This document shows positions 1 to 11,880 of a stretch of DNA of 64,000 nucleotides, piece after piece. This DNA is from Cristatella mucedo (Eukaryota > Bryozoa > Phylactolaemata > Cristatellidae). The notes under the pieces are model-generated. The model made no database searches, was not told where the DNA came from, and was given only the letters and a program-made list of their open reading frames with translations. The position numbers and the translations under genes are program-made. Location: positions 2,349,001 through 2,413,000 of the forward strand of contig WPIO01000030.1 in NCBI GenBank assembly GCA_009760855.2, given 5' to 3'. The first letter of the stretch is position 1. Each line of letters starts with the position of its first letter.

Positions 1-222
1 GTGCTTATGCATGCTGACACTGTGCATGCTGCCGCTAACCACATTTGCATGCTGACCCTGTGCATGTCACCCCTAACCATGGTATTCATTCTGTTTGTTT
101 ATCAAGCATGATTTTAATCACCATTCACTTGCATTTCCCTTTGCAGCAAATGTAAGGCGACTAGAGAGAGAGAGAGATTTAGTTCTCTGAGGGTGACTTA
201 TTAAGTGAGTTATTAATAATGA
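1..222 (+). mobile_element. LINE-A 3' end fragment
   Basis: Noncoding 3' end of the LINE-A (CR1/L2-like) family, cut by the window start. It holds two copies of a ~37-nt unit beginning 'gcatgctgac' (9-46 and 47-84), then the block 'cctttgcagcaaatgtaa' and a decayed version of the family end, which elsewhere reads 'gtgctttatcaagtgcatt' followed by (ATT)n. The same string appears in sense at 40.0-40.24 kb and in antisense at 2.9, 23.7, 28.5, 32.2 and 33.4 kb, which defines it as a dispersed family end. No coding part is left. Confidence 0.88.
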
Positions 223-339
223 AGTAGTTTTTACACATATTCTGGATTAAGTGAGAGACCGAAGGAATTATTTAGTGTTAGAATGCCTAACAAACACTTG
301 TTCATACTAAGATTTAAGCACTAAAATATAAATCAGCTG

Positions 340-790
340 ATTAAATTGTACCAAAATTTAATGCTGAGAAGCACTGCTGCTCAACATTCGGGAAAATGAT
401 TTGTAGCTTACGCCAGATTGGAGCTAATGCAAATAGGAAAGACAAGCACACCTGCGAAAAATGCCTTCTCATAATTCTTCTTGTAGAAACTTGAAATTTA
501 ATAAACGCCAGCAGCCATTTGTCCTTTTTGCAGAAAAATAGGAATGTCTGAAGCATGAATCTTATTTATTTAGCAAGCAAATTGCTGATAGCTCAGAATT
601 TATTTCCGCCGCCTTAATCCCATGTATTTGCGGCTGAGTCAAGGATGCACTAGTTTTGTAGTTGTACCCTAGTGTCAGGAAGATCAGGCTTTTGCACTTT
701 GAACAGCTGAAATAAGGTGAAGAAATTTTGAGCTCATTTCATTAAATATTAAAATAAGTGATTTCGGAAAAATATTTATACGTCACATGA
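340..790. repeat. Unclassified dispersed repeat R2, copy 1
   Basis: This stretch aligns by eye, with gaps, to 34030-34570. Shared stretches include 'gagctaatgc', 'aaaaatgccttct', 'gatagctcag' and 'aaataaggtg', in the same order and orientation. Neither copy has a recognisable open frame. The class is unknown; it may be a noncoding part of a transposon or an old segmental duplication. The second copy carries a SINE insertion that this copy lacks. The region 791-1390 holds nothing I recognise. Confidence 0.6.
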
Positions 791-1394
791 AAATGCCATA
801 CTTTTTTACTAGCCAAATTGTTTTCAAGGGATTTATTTAAGACTTTGACCTAGGGAAACCGGTTGCATTGTCATGTTTTGAACGTTTGCAGTTTGCTTCT
901 AGTCTAGTGAAAAGGTCAGAATTATAATCTGTGAGACAGATAATAATGTTTTGTGTTGGTGATTCAGGAGGCTGATTCTAGCTATGGCGAATAGTGGCTC
1001 AAAGGGTTTTCTCGATTACGATGCATGTTGGAGATATCACTGATTAGCTTTGTGCTGCAATAAAACAAAGTCTTTTGCGAGAATTTTAAAAAGGATTTTC
1101 TTACTTAATAGCATCATATAACCTTTATGATGCAAGTGCACCATTAAAATTACTTTATGTTAACCTGTCTGACATTCTTATTAAAGGAAAGTACCGTATT
1201 AAAGGAGAGTGCCGTAACTCAAGTGCTGGCTCTATTGCGAGTCAGATGTGTCTCTAGAAATCTGGAATTGTCATACACGGTTTAAGAAGCCAGAAAGATT
1301 GACTGTAAGAAATAGCAAAGAAACACATGCAGGTAGTTTACAGCCACAAGGAACCGGATCTGTAACTGACGCTATCAGGAGCTTGTTAAATCAA

Positions 1395-1590
1395 ATAAAT
1401 AAATCCTAGCTGATTAAACGGCCTGTTTTTGTATGGCGACAGAAGAGCCTTTACGGCTATCACCACCGCTTGCAGTGGCGATAAAGAATCGCCCACTGCA
1501 GTATTCAAACCCACGATCTCGGGACCGAGGTCGTGAAAGCAACCGCCTTACCTATTGTATTCCACCACGGCTCACCACAACTTGTTGTTG
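1395..1590 (-). mobile_element. tRNA-derived SINE (SINE-1), minus strand
   Basis: Read on the minus strand, this has a tRNA-like head with an A-box-like stretch (around 1539-1556, 'aataggtaaggcggttgc') and a B box (1501-1512, 'gggtttgaatac'). A body follows containing 'cagtgggcgattctttatcg' and 'ggtggtgatagccgtaaagg', then an (ATTT)n-like tail. A second copy in the opposite orientation is at 52250-52430, with the same body and the same end 'aatcagcta'. SINE-type elements use an internal pol III promoter and depend on LINE enzymes to move. The A box is imperfect. The partner LINE is not known from this window. Confidence 0.72.
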
Positions 1591-1595
1591 GTCTT

Positions 1596-2104
1596 TCCGG
1601 TGATATTTATGACCTCAAAGGAGCATGTGACAGATTTCACGTAGTTTAAAATGCTTTTGCCTCAAGTTTTAGGCTATGGATCTCTGCATCTGCTGCTGGA
1701 AAAGCTAATATAATACTTTTCGATTACACTGGTGTTGTTGTCTGCTCAACTGTAATTTTTTTTATCCGCTCAGGTTATATTGCCCATGCGAGTTTTCTTA
1801 GTCTCAGACGATAAGTATTGCACAGAAAACAGCTATGCCTAATGACCCGTGGCGGTATGCCAGCAGAGAGGATTTCTAGAGTCTTCCTTTCCATGACGCT
1901 ACAACAATTACCGTTAGCTCCACTCCCTTTCCACGTACTTTCTTCTAACAATTGCTCTCTGAGTATTGGATGTAAATGCAATTTCTCCGCTTTTCGTTCG
2001 GCATGGTTTCATGCTTATTTACGATCAAAGACTACACCTTGAGCACATCTGATCTTGTCAGGCAATATATTTGACTAATTATCACAGCATTTATTTATTC
2101 CACA
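1596..2104. other. No recognised gene
   Basis: Short open frames of 68-74 codons overlap on both strands, but neither resembles a known family or shows splice or start context. I see no repeat relationship to the rest of the window. Confidence 0.4.
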
Positions 2105-2350
2105 TGTTTATTCCTTTGTAGGTTAATGAGTGCTGACAGTGCGCATGCAACCAGTAACTACTTTTGCCTGTTAATTCTGTTCATGTCACCACTAACGACG
2201 TTATGCTTGATCTCATTGAGAATGCTACCAGTAACTGTTCGACGGTTCTTCACTTGCATTATGTGGAGAGTTCCTAGAGAGAGAACTAATTGTCCAAGGG
2301 TTATATGCAACAATATTATTAATAATATTGTAATTATTATTGCTATTCAC
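2105..2350 (+). mobile_element. Diverged LINE-A 3' end
   Basis: A degraded sense copy of the LINE-A 3' end. It keeps 'gtgctgacagtgcgcatgc', 'ctgttcatgtcacc', a version of the 'tttgca..aaatg' block and an AT-rich (ATT)n-like end around 2318-2345. It is more diverged than the copy at position 1. The short open frame across it is incidental. Confidence 0.65.
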
Positions 2351-2907
2351 TACAGTGGCTATTATTCACTAGTTTTAGCAGCTGTTTTTTACAATAAATG
2401 CAAGGCAGTTTTAGTTTTCTTTCTGAAATAGATGGAATAGTGTTGCGGGTTTACCTAGTGAATATTCTGCAATCGCAGTTGCACGTTCTTGTTCTATAGC
2501 CTCAAATTACCCGGGAAAAGAGCCTGTTTACACATTCGAACGGTGATACAGCTGTCATTTCCACAATCAGCGTTTTGCAGTTACGGTAATAATACTGAGT
2601 TACAGAAAACCAATGTTCTGTGTTTACCAACAAAATTTCACAGCATACCTCTAAGGCTTTCTGATGCTATAGTCTCCTAAGTCCTGGACTAGATAGCCTC
2701 TCTACGTGTTCTAATGGCGTTACAACCACCATTTCCACACTAGGCACAGCCCAAATGCTGTTTTCACTATGCAGTATAGACAACGGTGTTCCGGGTTCAC
2801 TCTCAAAATTTAATGAAGCCGGACAAGCATTTTCACCTTATGGTCTCAAATAATCAGGGACAGCAATGCGTTAATACACATTCCAAATGAAAAACAGCTA
2901 GAATTTA
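2351..2907. other. No recognised gene
   Basis: Intergenic-looking sequence with no repeat or coding similarity that I can see. Confidence 0.4.
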
Positions 2908-3095
2908 TAATAATAATAATAATAATGCACTTGATAAAGCACCCTCAGAGAACTCAATCTCTCTCTAGGCGCTTTACATTTGCTGCAAAGGGAAATGCAA
3001 TTGAACGGTGAGTAATATCACGCTTGATAAGCAAACAAAATGAAAAACATGGTTAGGGGTGACATGCACAGGGTCAGTATGCAAAATTCTACCAT
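2908..3095 (-). mobile_element. LINE-A 3' end fragment, minus strand
   Basis: It starts at an (AAT)n run (2908-2927), the reverse complement of the LINE-A tail. It continues through 'gcacttgataaagcaccctc', 'ctaggcgctttacatttgct' and 'catggttaggggtgacatgc', and breaks off near 3090 inside the duplicated 37-nt region. This is a strongly 5'-truncated insertion with no coding sequence. Confidence 0.88.
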
Positions 3096-5249
3096 TAGCT
3101 TTGAGTTAGTGCGATTTTTTTAAAGTTACAGTGAGCAGTGTTCTGAGTAAAACCAAAAACTCTTTAGCTCATGCGTTCTCATTTAATGGTCTTACAATAA
3201 CCGATCAAGCCACCCTATAAATATTCAAACAGCGATAAATCTGCCTTTTTCATGGTGGGTGCTTTAAAACAGTTTTCTTGATTACACTTACGGAAAAAGT
3301 ACTTTGGGTCTCTCTAAATTATTTTAGGACATCTGACAAACTAGTTAAAATGCCATAGCTTTAATTGTCGTTACAGGAAGAATTCGTATCAAAACATCGC
3401 ATAACTGCGATGCCGTAGCATTTGGCGTCTGTACCTGGAAACGGATTCCAAAAATAGCCAAACAAAACCGCAGTTCTACGACGCCTATAACTAGAATAGT
3501 AGCTGTAGCGCCTTTCAAAAGTGCCGAATGGGCCTAGCAGTGGATATTATTTTCTATGCACTGGTATAGGCTGTATTATAAAATTTGGTAGGTAAACTCA
3601 AAAAGTGGTTTACTATATGATGAAATCAAACAACTTTTGATGTATGCTTGTTTTGGGAGTAATAGCTGTATCGCATTTCTAATAAGTACAAAAGCTGACT
3701 TGTTCAGAATATTGGAGGCTAAGCATGAGAACAGCTTTGCGTTTTAACCTAAAATATGGCGGGTTAACCCAAAGCACTGCTTGCTATAATGAGGAATTAA
3801 AACGAAAGTTACTTGAAGCCTACTGTAAAATCAGCAGTTGTATTGTATTTTGAACTTGTATGATACCCAGGCTAATGTAATCAATTTGATTACAACGCCC
3901 ACTGAAAATTTCCTAAAATGTTGAGGATAAAATGCACCATCATTTTGTTAAATTTGGAATCAAAACGAACGTAGCCCTAGGTTCTTAAGGAAACAACAGA
4001 TGCATCGCAACTAAAATTTGCAAATGGGATCACTGAGCCATGCTGTTTTAAGCACAGGATGACAATAGACAAGCATCATAGCAGACATGTTGAAGGCAAT
4101 CTGCTAAACCATTCAGTTAATTTTTAGTTAAAATCACAATGTTCTGATTTCAAATGCATAAATGACAGCCGTACTGCAACGTGTCGCAGTGACCACAGTT
4201 ATTCTCCGAACTCAAAGGCTCGAACTCTTGTCATTATATAAGGTTCCTCGAAACAGTTTTCAAGGGGAGTTACTTTCAAGGAATAACACCCAGAGCACAT
4301 AATAAAAAATATACTAACGTTATTTGTCTAAATTAAATCTTTGTATACAAATAAAACTATTGAACCTATATTATAAGTTCGCATAATTTTTAAAATTACA
4401 TGATTTACGCAGTGTATTGTTCTCTAGTAAACTATTCATTACATGAATACCTACTTACGGCTGAGTTAATTCAAGCTACTGCAGTGCTTGCCTTTGTCTG
4501 CACGCTTTTATCAAGTGGAATTTTGTTGTCACGAACTTTGTTTTGGTTACCAGTAGCAGCTCATAACGCAAACGAAATTAGTGCACTTTATGTATAGCCC
4601 ATACTTATCGCAAAGCGTAATTGCTGAACTGTAAGAAACCACCTGCTTACTTGTGTTTGCTTTTGAAGGGATGGATAATGTCAAAATAATGATGAAGAAG
4701 AAAATAAAGATTCGTAATTTAGTAAACGCCAGCTCCATGTAGTAGTTAAGCATGTCAGGAATGAAAATGAATCCTTCCGATATGAGAATTTCCAGCCTCG
4801 TTCACGCTTTCTAAAACCCACAATTATTAGCAAATATTAAAACAAATATTTTCCATTAGTGTGTAAGCGTTAGAACACAAGCTTAGCAGAACAGGAATGT
4901 GCATACATAGTATCCACTTGAGGTATTACTGGCATACTTGCAAATAGTCTGTTAGAATAAAACTGTTAGACGCCACAAAATCACACCACTGGAGTGACTA
5001 GACCTGCCGTTAAAGTGAGTTCTATCCGCAAGAAGAAACATTTACAAAAACAAGTAGCAATGATGCAGCTTATCAGATATGAACACTCTCTGACAAAAAG
5101 TGTCTGAAGTCAGTAACAGCTCTACTATCGATGTCGCAAGCAGTCAAACTACACAAATCCGATGTTCTTATACAATATAAACCTTCACCTACCTCACTGA
5201 GCTTTAGACGGATGTTCAGTTGTGGTCATCATGAAAATGATGATAACAG
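3096..5249. other. Long stretch without recognised genes
   Basis: About 2.1 kb of AT-rich sequence. The few open frames of 65-68 codons look random. A short stretch near 4710-4780 ('taaacgccagc') faintly recalls repeat R2 at 0.5 kb, but the match is too short to call. Confidence 0.4.
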
Positions 5250-5875
5250 TAATAATAATAATAATAATAACAAACTGGAGAAAATGCCCAAAGAGAATTC
5301 AATCTCCTTCTGGTGCTTTACATTTGCTGCAAAGGGGACCTCGTTTGAATGGTCAGTAATAAAACGCTTGATAAACAAAATGAATAACAGGGTTAGGGGT
5401 AACATGCAAAGGTTCAGCATGAATGTGTGATTAGTCGCAGTACGCACAGTGTCAGCGCCCATAGGCACATAAAGGACGAATCGCAGGGATCCACTAAATG
5501 CTGGCCTAAATCTTTGCGTTTGTAGGTTCTTTTTAAATGTGGTCAAGTCAGGGTATGTTGTAATGCAAGTCGCGATAGAGTCCTAGGATTTTATAGCATA
5601 TGACCTAAATTTAAGGTATCCCAAGGATTGGAAGTTTTTACGAGGTATAGGGAAACTGTTAGATTCCGAAAAGCGGGTGGTACGATGCTTGGCCTGATGG
5701 GGGAGTATATCTGAGAGATAGGCTGGAGCCAGAGAATGAAGTGACCTAAAACTGAGCGACAGAACCTTGAAGTCGATCTGTGGCTTGACTAGTGGCCAGA
5801 GCAGGTCGGCGAGAAGTGGTGTGAAGACGTTGATTTGATGTTTTTGCCTGTAGTCGTTACTCGGAGTGCTCAAAA
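5250..5875 (-). mobile_element. LINE-A 3' part with RT C-terminal coding remnant
   Basis: Minus-strand copy beginning at an (AAT)n tail (5250-5270). After the noncoding 3' end, the coding remnant runs leftwards from about 5873 to 5440. It encodes the family's C-terminal domain, with 'DFKVLSLSFRSLHSLAPAYL' and 'HQAKHRTTRFSESNSFPIP'. The frame is shifted between about 5580 and 5546, so the remnant lies in two frames. The 5' break is near 5860; the RT catalytic region is absent. Confidence 0.87.
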
Positions 5876-6002
5876 ATTCTCTTTGTATCCATGAGCCCCA
5901 CTGACCAGCCTAAGACAGCTTGTATCATTACCACTGAACAATCGCTTACAAGGTGCACAGTACATATTCAGTTCATCTTCCACATGAGCTGTTTAGTAAA
6001 TC

Positions 6003-6004
6003 TT

Positions 6005-6051
<47 letters not shown>

Positions 6052-6060
6052 CTGTGTGTA
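6003..6060. repeat. (TA)n(TG)n microsatellite
   Basis: A compound dinucleotide run: TA repeats (about 6005-6023) pass directly into TG repeats (about 6022-6050), followed by an imperfect 'tctgtgtgta'. Confidence 0.95.
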
Positions 6061-8190
6061 TTTCTAGTGAGGAATTATCAGGTAGGCTTAGTGGAATAAT
6101 ATATTAATGAGGCAGCCTCATGCAGCAGCAAAACTAACGAAATGTCCAAACAAACGTTTTCGAGTTAACCTTTTAACGGTATCATGTGACCCATACAGGG
6201 TTAAATTTGAGTCCTAACGTTTTCTAAAGGACCCTTTTTGGTCACAAAAAAAGCCATGAGCTTCAGTATCTACGGAATAAAAGCATTTTCACACCGGTGG
6301 TTTGTATATTTTAGTCGGAAACTTTGCTTGTAATATATGAGAACCTAAACCGTCTGCCTTTCTCAATAGGACATACAAAACTGTCAATAAAATTTAACAT
6401 ATGAAATAATTTATTAGCAACTGAAAGATCAGTGCACATATGGAAATATGTCACACACATTAGTTAGTTTCTTCATTAGGAAATGGAAATACCTCTTAAT
6501 TAGCGGATTGATTATCGTCTAACGCTTGTCTTGTTATCCTTTAATTTCGCAAGACATTCTATTGGTACTATTGGTACCATTATACGGGATAGATAAACCA
6601 AAACTATAATCACCTGCAGACTTTTCACACTTAGTAAACAAGTTAGTGCCTGAGTGTTAGAGCCGGGAGATTAACGGATTTTTTTGCAACAGCTGATCCA
6701 TCAAAGACAGTACAGCCAGTGCCATCCCAAATGGATTGGCAATAAGGGGCATGGAAATAGCCACACCACTTACTATAGCTTCTTCTGGAAAGGCTTTAGC
6801 TGAAGTAGCTTGTTGAATATCGCAAGCATTGACTAAAAGATATATGCTCTTCATAGAAAAATGAAAAATACTCCACACGTATAAACGATTAAGTGGCAGC
6901 CAGCAGCTATATCCTTATGCAGCTTCTGGCACCATATATAAATAAATTTCAATGCAAATAGATACATTAAAATATTCTTAGATGATTGAGACAATAATTG
7001 GTAAAGGTCTATAACTCATGCAGCAGTCAGCTCTGCCAGCACGGTTGCTCAAAAAGACAGCAGCATGACACGCTTAGGAGAATGATTGCAGCACTTTTAG
7101 AATTTTATGGTAGCAGTCTTCAAGCTACTTACTCTGGCCAAGGCACAATAATAAAAGGATTGGTAGATTGTGAAGTTAATAGTTAATGTCACACTTCTAA
7201 TCGTGGCAATGTAACAAGACATCGGTGTAATACAATCGCCAAAATCGTGTCTCATAATGGATGTGTCGGACTTCCCAAGCCTATTTTTGGTAAGTTCACT
7301 CAGGTCTAAATATATGCTGCTATTAGCATATCATATTTCCTTCCTCTTTTTCTTAAAGTTAGCATCACATGTGCTATTTTTAGACTATCTGTAGATTTGA
7401 GTTATGGATGTCACTGCATCAACAATTGCTTCGAAGATCGTAACTCAAAGCTGAAACTTCCTTCGTATTTTATTAAAAAGTTTCATCAATTCACCAGTGT
7501 CACATAAAGGGTGTGTGATGACCTCCTATTTTAGGATTGTGTGGGCAAACTTGAGCTCATATGCTCTCAATATCATTTAAATTTATTTGTCTGCATACTT
7601 TCAAATCGAAAGGCTTTTGTAGGATGGTCACTTCACAATGGTCCAAAGCTATTAGATAAGCCTGTGCAGACGTCTAAAGTTATTCGAACATAAACCTAAA
7701 TCTTCGATGCCAGATATTTAGAATGTCCAAGAGCCTAACTGTCGCAAGCCTCCTTATACCATGGTCATTTTGCAAACGTAAATTTGCAAAGAAAAGCATT
7801 TGAGTTGAAGACATATACTGATCTTCCTAACATTGCCAGTTTTCAGATGTAGAGGTCTACTATGCCTTTATATAAGTCTGCCATACCTGCAGGCCAAAAA
7901 GAGTAGTCTATTAAAAAGGTACACCGATTTACATATGCAGCACCATCCTTCTGTCGCATGATCACTTCTAAGCCGTAAGTGCAATTAGCTAGCTACATCA
8001 TCATACGCACCATGTTATCTAATGTTAAGTCATTAGTGGATTGTAAACAGAGGGCCGAGGTTTTGGTATGTGTTAGGCAATTGAAAAATGCAAATGACCT
8101 TTATGCAACAGTGTTTTGTGGCCTCGGCTCTATGACGACTGAGAGTGACTGGATGCAGTGAGATACGCGATTTGCACTCGCTAGAATGCT
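6061..8190. other. Long stretch without recognised genes
   Basis: About 2.1 kb with only short, unremarkable open frames. No tRNA, transposon or splice-bounded exon was recognised. Confidence 0.4.
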
Positions 8191-8199
8191 GATTGGCTA

Positions 8200-8659
8200 G
8201 TCAATTATGCTACCACTTTATCCTCAGTCCTTGTCCATACAGTTTGCACGAAAGGGGTTTGTTTGGCCACTAATTTTGTTTAGGCTGCCAACTGCAGACC
8301 AGAGAACAGCAAGTAGGTTCCGTTATGGCTTTTATGGTAACCGCTCCACAGAATTAGCATCGCTTAAGGCTGCAAGTAACATGCATTGCAATGCAGGCTC
8401 AGGAAAATTACTTATGCTTGATTTCCCTTATTTTCCGCAGCGTTTGATACTACATATCACCAAGTCATTCCTGAGTACCACTCATTTTGTCTGGTCGTCG
8501 CTAGTAAGGCAGTGCAATGGCACAGGTTCTATCTAAGTCGTAGAGCATTATTGGAATAGGAAAAGATCTTTCAGAAGCCACAAAGTTCGTGTACATCAGT
8601 TTTGCACATGTTCCGCTTGCATCACTGTTTCTCGTCTTTTTTTCTCTCTTGCCGATCTC
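8200..8659 (+). mobile_element. LINE-A reverse transcriptase fragment, left part of an interrupted copy
   Basis: The translation around 8290-8540 resembles the RT region just before and through motif A. 'FRYGFYGNRSTE' corresponds to the family's 'FR.H.STE', and 'LLMLDF' stands where the LLDL motif should be. Downstream, 8620-8652 still matches the stretch before motif C ('tctcttgccgatctc'). At 8660 the copy is cut by an antisense LINE-A, and the matching continuation resumes near 9441. Stops and frameshifts are present. Confidence 0.72.
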
Positions 8660-9440
8660 ATAATAAAAATAATAATATAAATAATAATGCCCATGATATA
8701 TAGATCTCCCTTAAAAAAATATCAATTTGTAGGCACTCAAAGTTTGCAGTAAAGGAAGCACGATCGAGAAATTAGCCGTAGCAGGCTCGAGAACAGCAAG
8801 CATATTATGTTGAGTGAAGACGGTCGCAGGGTCAGCATGCAAATGCGGTTAGTAGCTGCTTGCATTGTGTCAGCACACATAAGACCACTAAGGACATGGA
8901 CCGACTCAATGGTGCGATAAATAGGTGCATTGTTCAGCCTTTCTTTTAATGTGTTCAAGTCAGGGAATGTAACTCTAGTCAGAAATGAGCAAATAGTTTT
9001 TGGAGCAAATAAAAAATGCTTGGTCGCCAAAGGGTTCGAGGTTGCATTCAGTTTCGACAAAAGGGGATATTCTGGAATTAGAAAGCTGTGGTACGTTGGG
9101 ACACGAAACTTAGATTTGGTGCAGATTCAAAGGCAGCTTAGTTCTCAGAGCCAATTGTGAACGCTTTATTTTTTCTATTTGAATGTTGCTCGGGTGGATA
9201 CTAAATATTAAATTGCTTTGATCACCATGCAATTTAAGAAAGTCGGATGACAGTAATTATGAGACGTCCAATACATGCAGCAATGCAATTCAGAGAGTGC
9301 GACTTGCTGGATAGCTGGGAGAGGTTAAAGCTAAAGTGCAACGGAGTATCATCTGAATAAAAGTGAAAGCCTGGAGTGTGCCTGGCAGTAGCAATGGCTA
9401 TAAGGAGAACATAAAGCAGGAATTAATTATTTGGTGCGAC
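8660..9440 (-). mobile_element. Antisense LINE-A inserted in the 8.2-9.5 kb LINE-A
   Basis: It begins at a decayed (AAT)n tail (8660-8688) and runs on the minus strand up to the RT motif C region. Residues of a YSDD version of the catalytic motif are encoded at 9348-9359, in the context 'GFHFYSDDTP'. Part of the coding region between about 9160 and 9260 is deleted or strongly diverged. Stops and shifts make it nonfunctional. The interrupted sense copy continues on both sides. Confidence 0.75.
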
Positions 9441-9990
9441 AAAGCAAGTCTGCCAAGGCACACCGAGGCCTTTCACTCAAGCTCCTTGTCCGTTGCAATA
9501 TTTTTCCGATATCAAAGTTCTTGCGAACTTTATATATAAAAACAGATAAATCCAACACCTGTTTAAAGCGTACCTGTTTATTTTATCGAAGCCCATAAAA
9601 ATTACTTGCCTATAGACATCTAAAAGCTTACCATTTTGTGCTTCTGGTTCTCCCAAGCCAGTGGCTGCCTTTGATACGCTGGTTGCTAATAACCTACAGG
9701 TTAGTTACGATCGTGCATACCTATTATCGCTTCGTTATCGTGGTTCAAATAAGTTCCCTGTTGTTACTGATGCTGGTAAGATCCGCGAATTATGCATTAA
9801 ACAGAGTGAAGCGCCCTAGAGCAACAGCCGGGCCTGGGCCTCAAGCTGGGATGTCACTCGTATAGCTGAAGCAGAGAGCTGAGTACCCTCTCGCTTGGTA
9901 TTCTTTACATCGTGCTTTCTATGTAGCAAATATAAAGCGCCTAAAAGAGATTGATTTCTTTGAGGGTGCTTTATAAAAGTGTATTGTAAT
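9441..9990 (+). mobile_element. Right part of the interrupted LINE-A, and 3' end remnant
   Basis: 9441-9490 ('ctgccaaggcacaccgaggc') matches the family stretch just before motif C and continues the sense copy cut at 8660. The middle (9500-9890) is not clearly recognisable. 9895-9990 is a recognisable 3' end ('gcaaatataaagcgcct', 'gagggtgctttata') with a short AT-rich tail. Whether these two ends belong to one copy is inference. Confidence 0.55.
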
Positions 9991-10019
9991 TATTACTGTC
10001 TCAAGCTTCTGAGCTCGTT

Positions 10020-11880
10020 CTCCCTCAATCGCAACTGTGAATTTCTCTAACTTGGTGTTCGTCACGTCTTTTATAGCTCCGGTGGAAACTTAAGGCTAGT
10101 CTTTGGAATCATCCTTCAATGTGCTGTAACAACCTTACTATAAGTGACCTTCTTCTGAAAAAACTCGTCGACCTGATCGCCTTGACTGAAATTTAGCTAC
10201 AATCGGTTAACTGCAGATGACTACAGAGGCTACGTAGGCTAGATTCTAATTGGTTTTACATCCCTCTGTCAATCAAACCGATGTGTAGATTCCGTTATCA
10301 GGCACTCAAAATTTGGCTTCAAGATGTTTGCAATACCACCAAAGAATGTTTTTCAATCTATTATCTCGAATTCACTCGACAAGCTACCGATAGATGCAGT
10401 AGTCAATCGTCTAACACGTACACAGGCTTCCTTGATCTCAAAGTTATTCTATCTCATTTTTATTCTGTGCGCAAGAAATCATCTTACCGCCTTATGAATG
10501 ATTTCAGGATTCACCTTCATAACTCATGGGACGCCTTGAGATATGAATTTCGTGAACTGACTGTAACACACACGTCTATGATCCATACTCGAATAAATTT
10601 TCTCATGCACTTTTCCATCACAGGTTATTGCTACAATATTTTTGCTTTGCTGAGCACGTGCACATCTTATTCAGTCTACATGGTGGGTTTTCCTCATCCA
10701 TATCTAAAACCACAAATGAATCGCAAAACCTCAAGATTCCTAACTTTGATTCTGTCTGTGTGATAAAAACTGCTTTGCTTCTGTACCTCCATGCCCCTTT
10801 CGACCTGTTATCATTAGAAGATCGCAGCAACACAATTCTAGCTGAGAATAGACCATTTCGCACCTCTGACTAAGCTCACTGTGCACCTTCGCATAGATGA
10901 CCGGCACTTTGCCACACACATTAACCTAGCTAGGTCTACTAATCGCAAGCATGTAAAATATACAAAATATAGGCACTGGATGCGCAGCGGCCGGCATACG
11001 AGAGCTATATAAATCGTAAGAATCGATTCCGGCAATGGCCAAGTCTAGCTTCTATGAAAACATTGTTGAATCACAGATGCACATAAAGAAGTTCTGATGT
11101 CGCCGATCATCCATCTCCTTACCACTCCAAGGTTGGCTCCATACCTAGGGATCCTGTGATGATCCAGTTGATCGCTTGTCTAGCTTCTTTTTCAATAAGA
11201 TAGACAAGATCAGGGAGTCCATCACTAAGTTGGCAGCACCACCTTTAATCCTGTCTCTCAATTCCATAAAGCACCTCAACGTTTACATTCAAGGAGAATG
11301 CTAGAGATCTCGCGATGAAGGTAATAACCCAATGAAAACAGAGTGCTAGACATATGGACCCTATTCCCGTGAATCGGCTGGCAGCTGCCGTGTATAGCTA
11401 TCATAAATACGTCAATAGCCTCAGGCCATGTCCCAGCACTTTAAAAAAAAGCTCTACTCAGGCCACTACTCAAGAAAGCAATACTAGAGAGAGAGAGAAT
11501 TTTGGCAACTTCCACCAATACTCCCTGCTCTTATAAAAGACTTTGGAACTAGTCTTTGCAGACCAGCTGAACTCATATATTAAAACTTCAAACATTGCTA
11601 GTAAGTTCCTACCTTGTCCTAGAGCTAATAATTCCGATAATTTAGCATTGACTTGTGTGTTTAATGACCTACATAGGATATTTGAATTAGGTATATTAGC
11701 TTTACTTTTTTGATCGAGCTTTTTGGCTCCAACCTGCCTTTCAAAACTGCCGCAAAATCAGCCCTGGCATGGTACCTACTCTTCTTCTTGAATCTTTTTC
11801 AGAGCTTCTATTACCCACAAATCCTTATGAGACCGTGCTTTTAATGGGTATTATCCCAAAGCGTGGGACTTTCTCGTGAC
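10020..11880 (+). mobile_element. LINE-A copy spanning endonuclease, linker and RT start
   Basis: The translation at 10130-10200 gives 'ISDLLLKKLVDLIALTEI', the characteristic N-terminal part of the APE-type endonuclease of CR1/L2 elements. The 160-codon frame at 10281-10763 overlaps the region but is probably only partly in the ancestral frame. From about 10900 the EN-RT linker follows ('gccaagtctagcttctatg'). At about 11400-11720 comes the RT start, equivalent to 'FKK..V.PL.KK', 'F.P.SLL' and 'KTLE'. After 11720 it jumps to sequence resembling the C-terminal part ('atccttatgagaccgtgc'), so most of the RT is deleted. Many stops. Confidence 0.75.

Noticed and set aside
4547-4780. Third copy of repeat R2
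   Set aside because: Only one short string ('taaacgccagc') and vague similarity are shared; not enough to support a call.
5250-5270. Independent trinucleotide microsatellites at LINE ends
   Set aside because: Every AAT/ATT run examined at 2.9, 5.25, 23.66, 28.5 and 33.4 kb is the tail of a LINE-A copy.
5131-5430. 99-codon plus-strand frame with a poly-Asn run
   Set aside because: The Asn run is the (AAT)n tail of the antisense LINE-A; the rest is its noncoding 3' end.
10281-10763. 160-codon plus-strand open frame as an independent gene
   Set aside because: It lies inside the LINE-A endonuclease region, and flanking frames carry the recognisable EN residues; it is most likely a shifted remnant.
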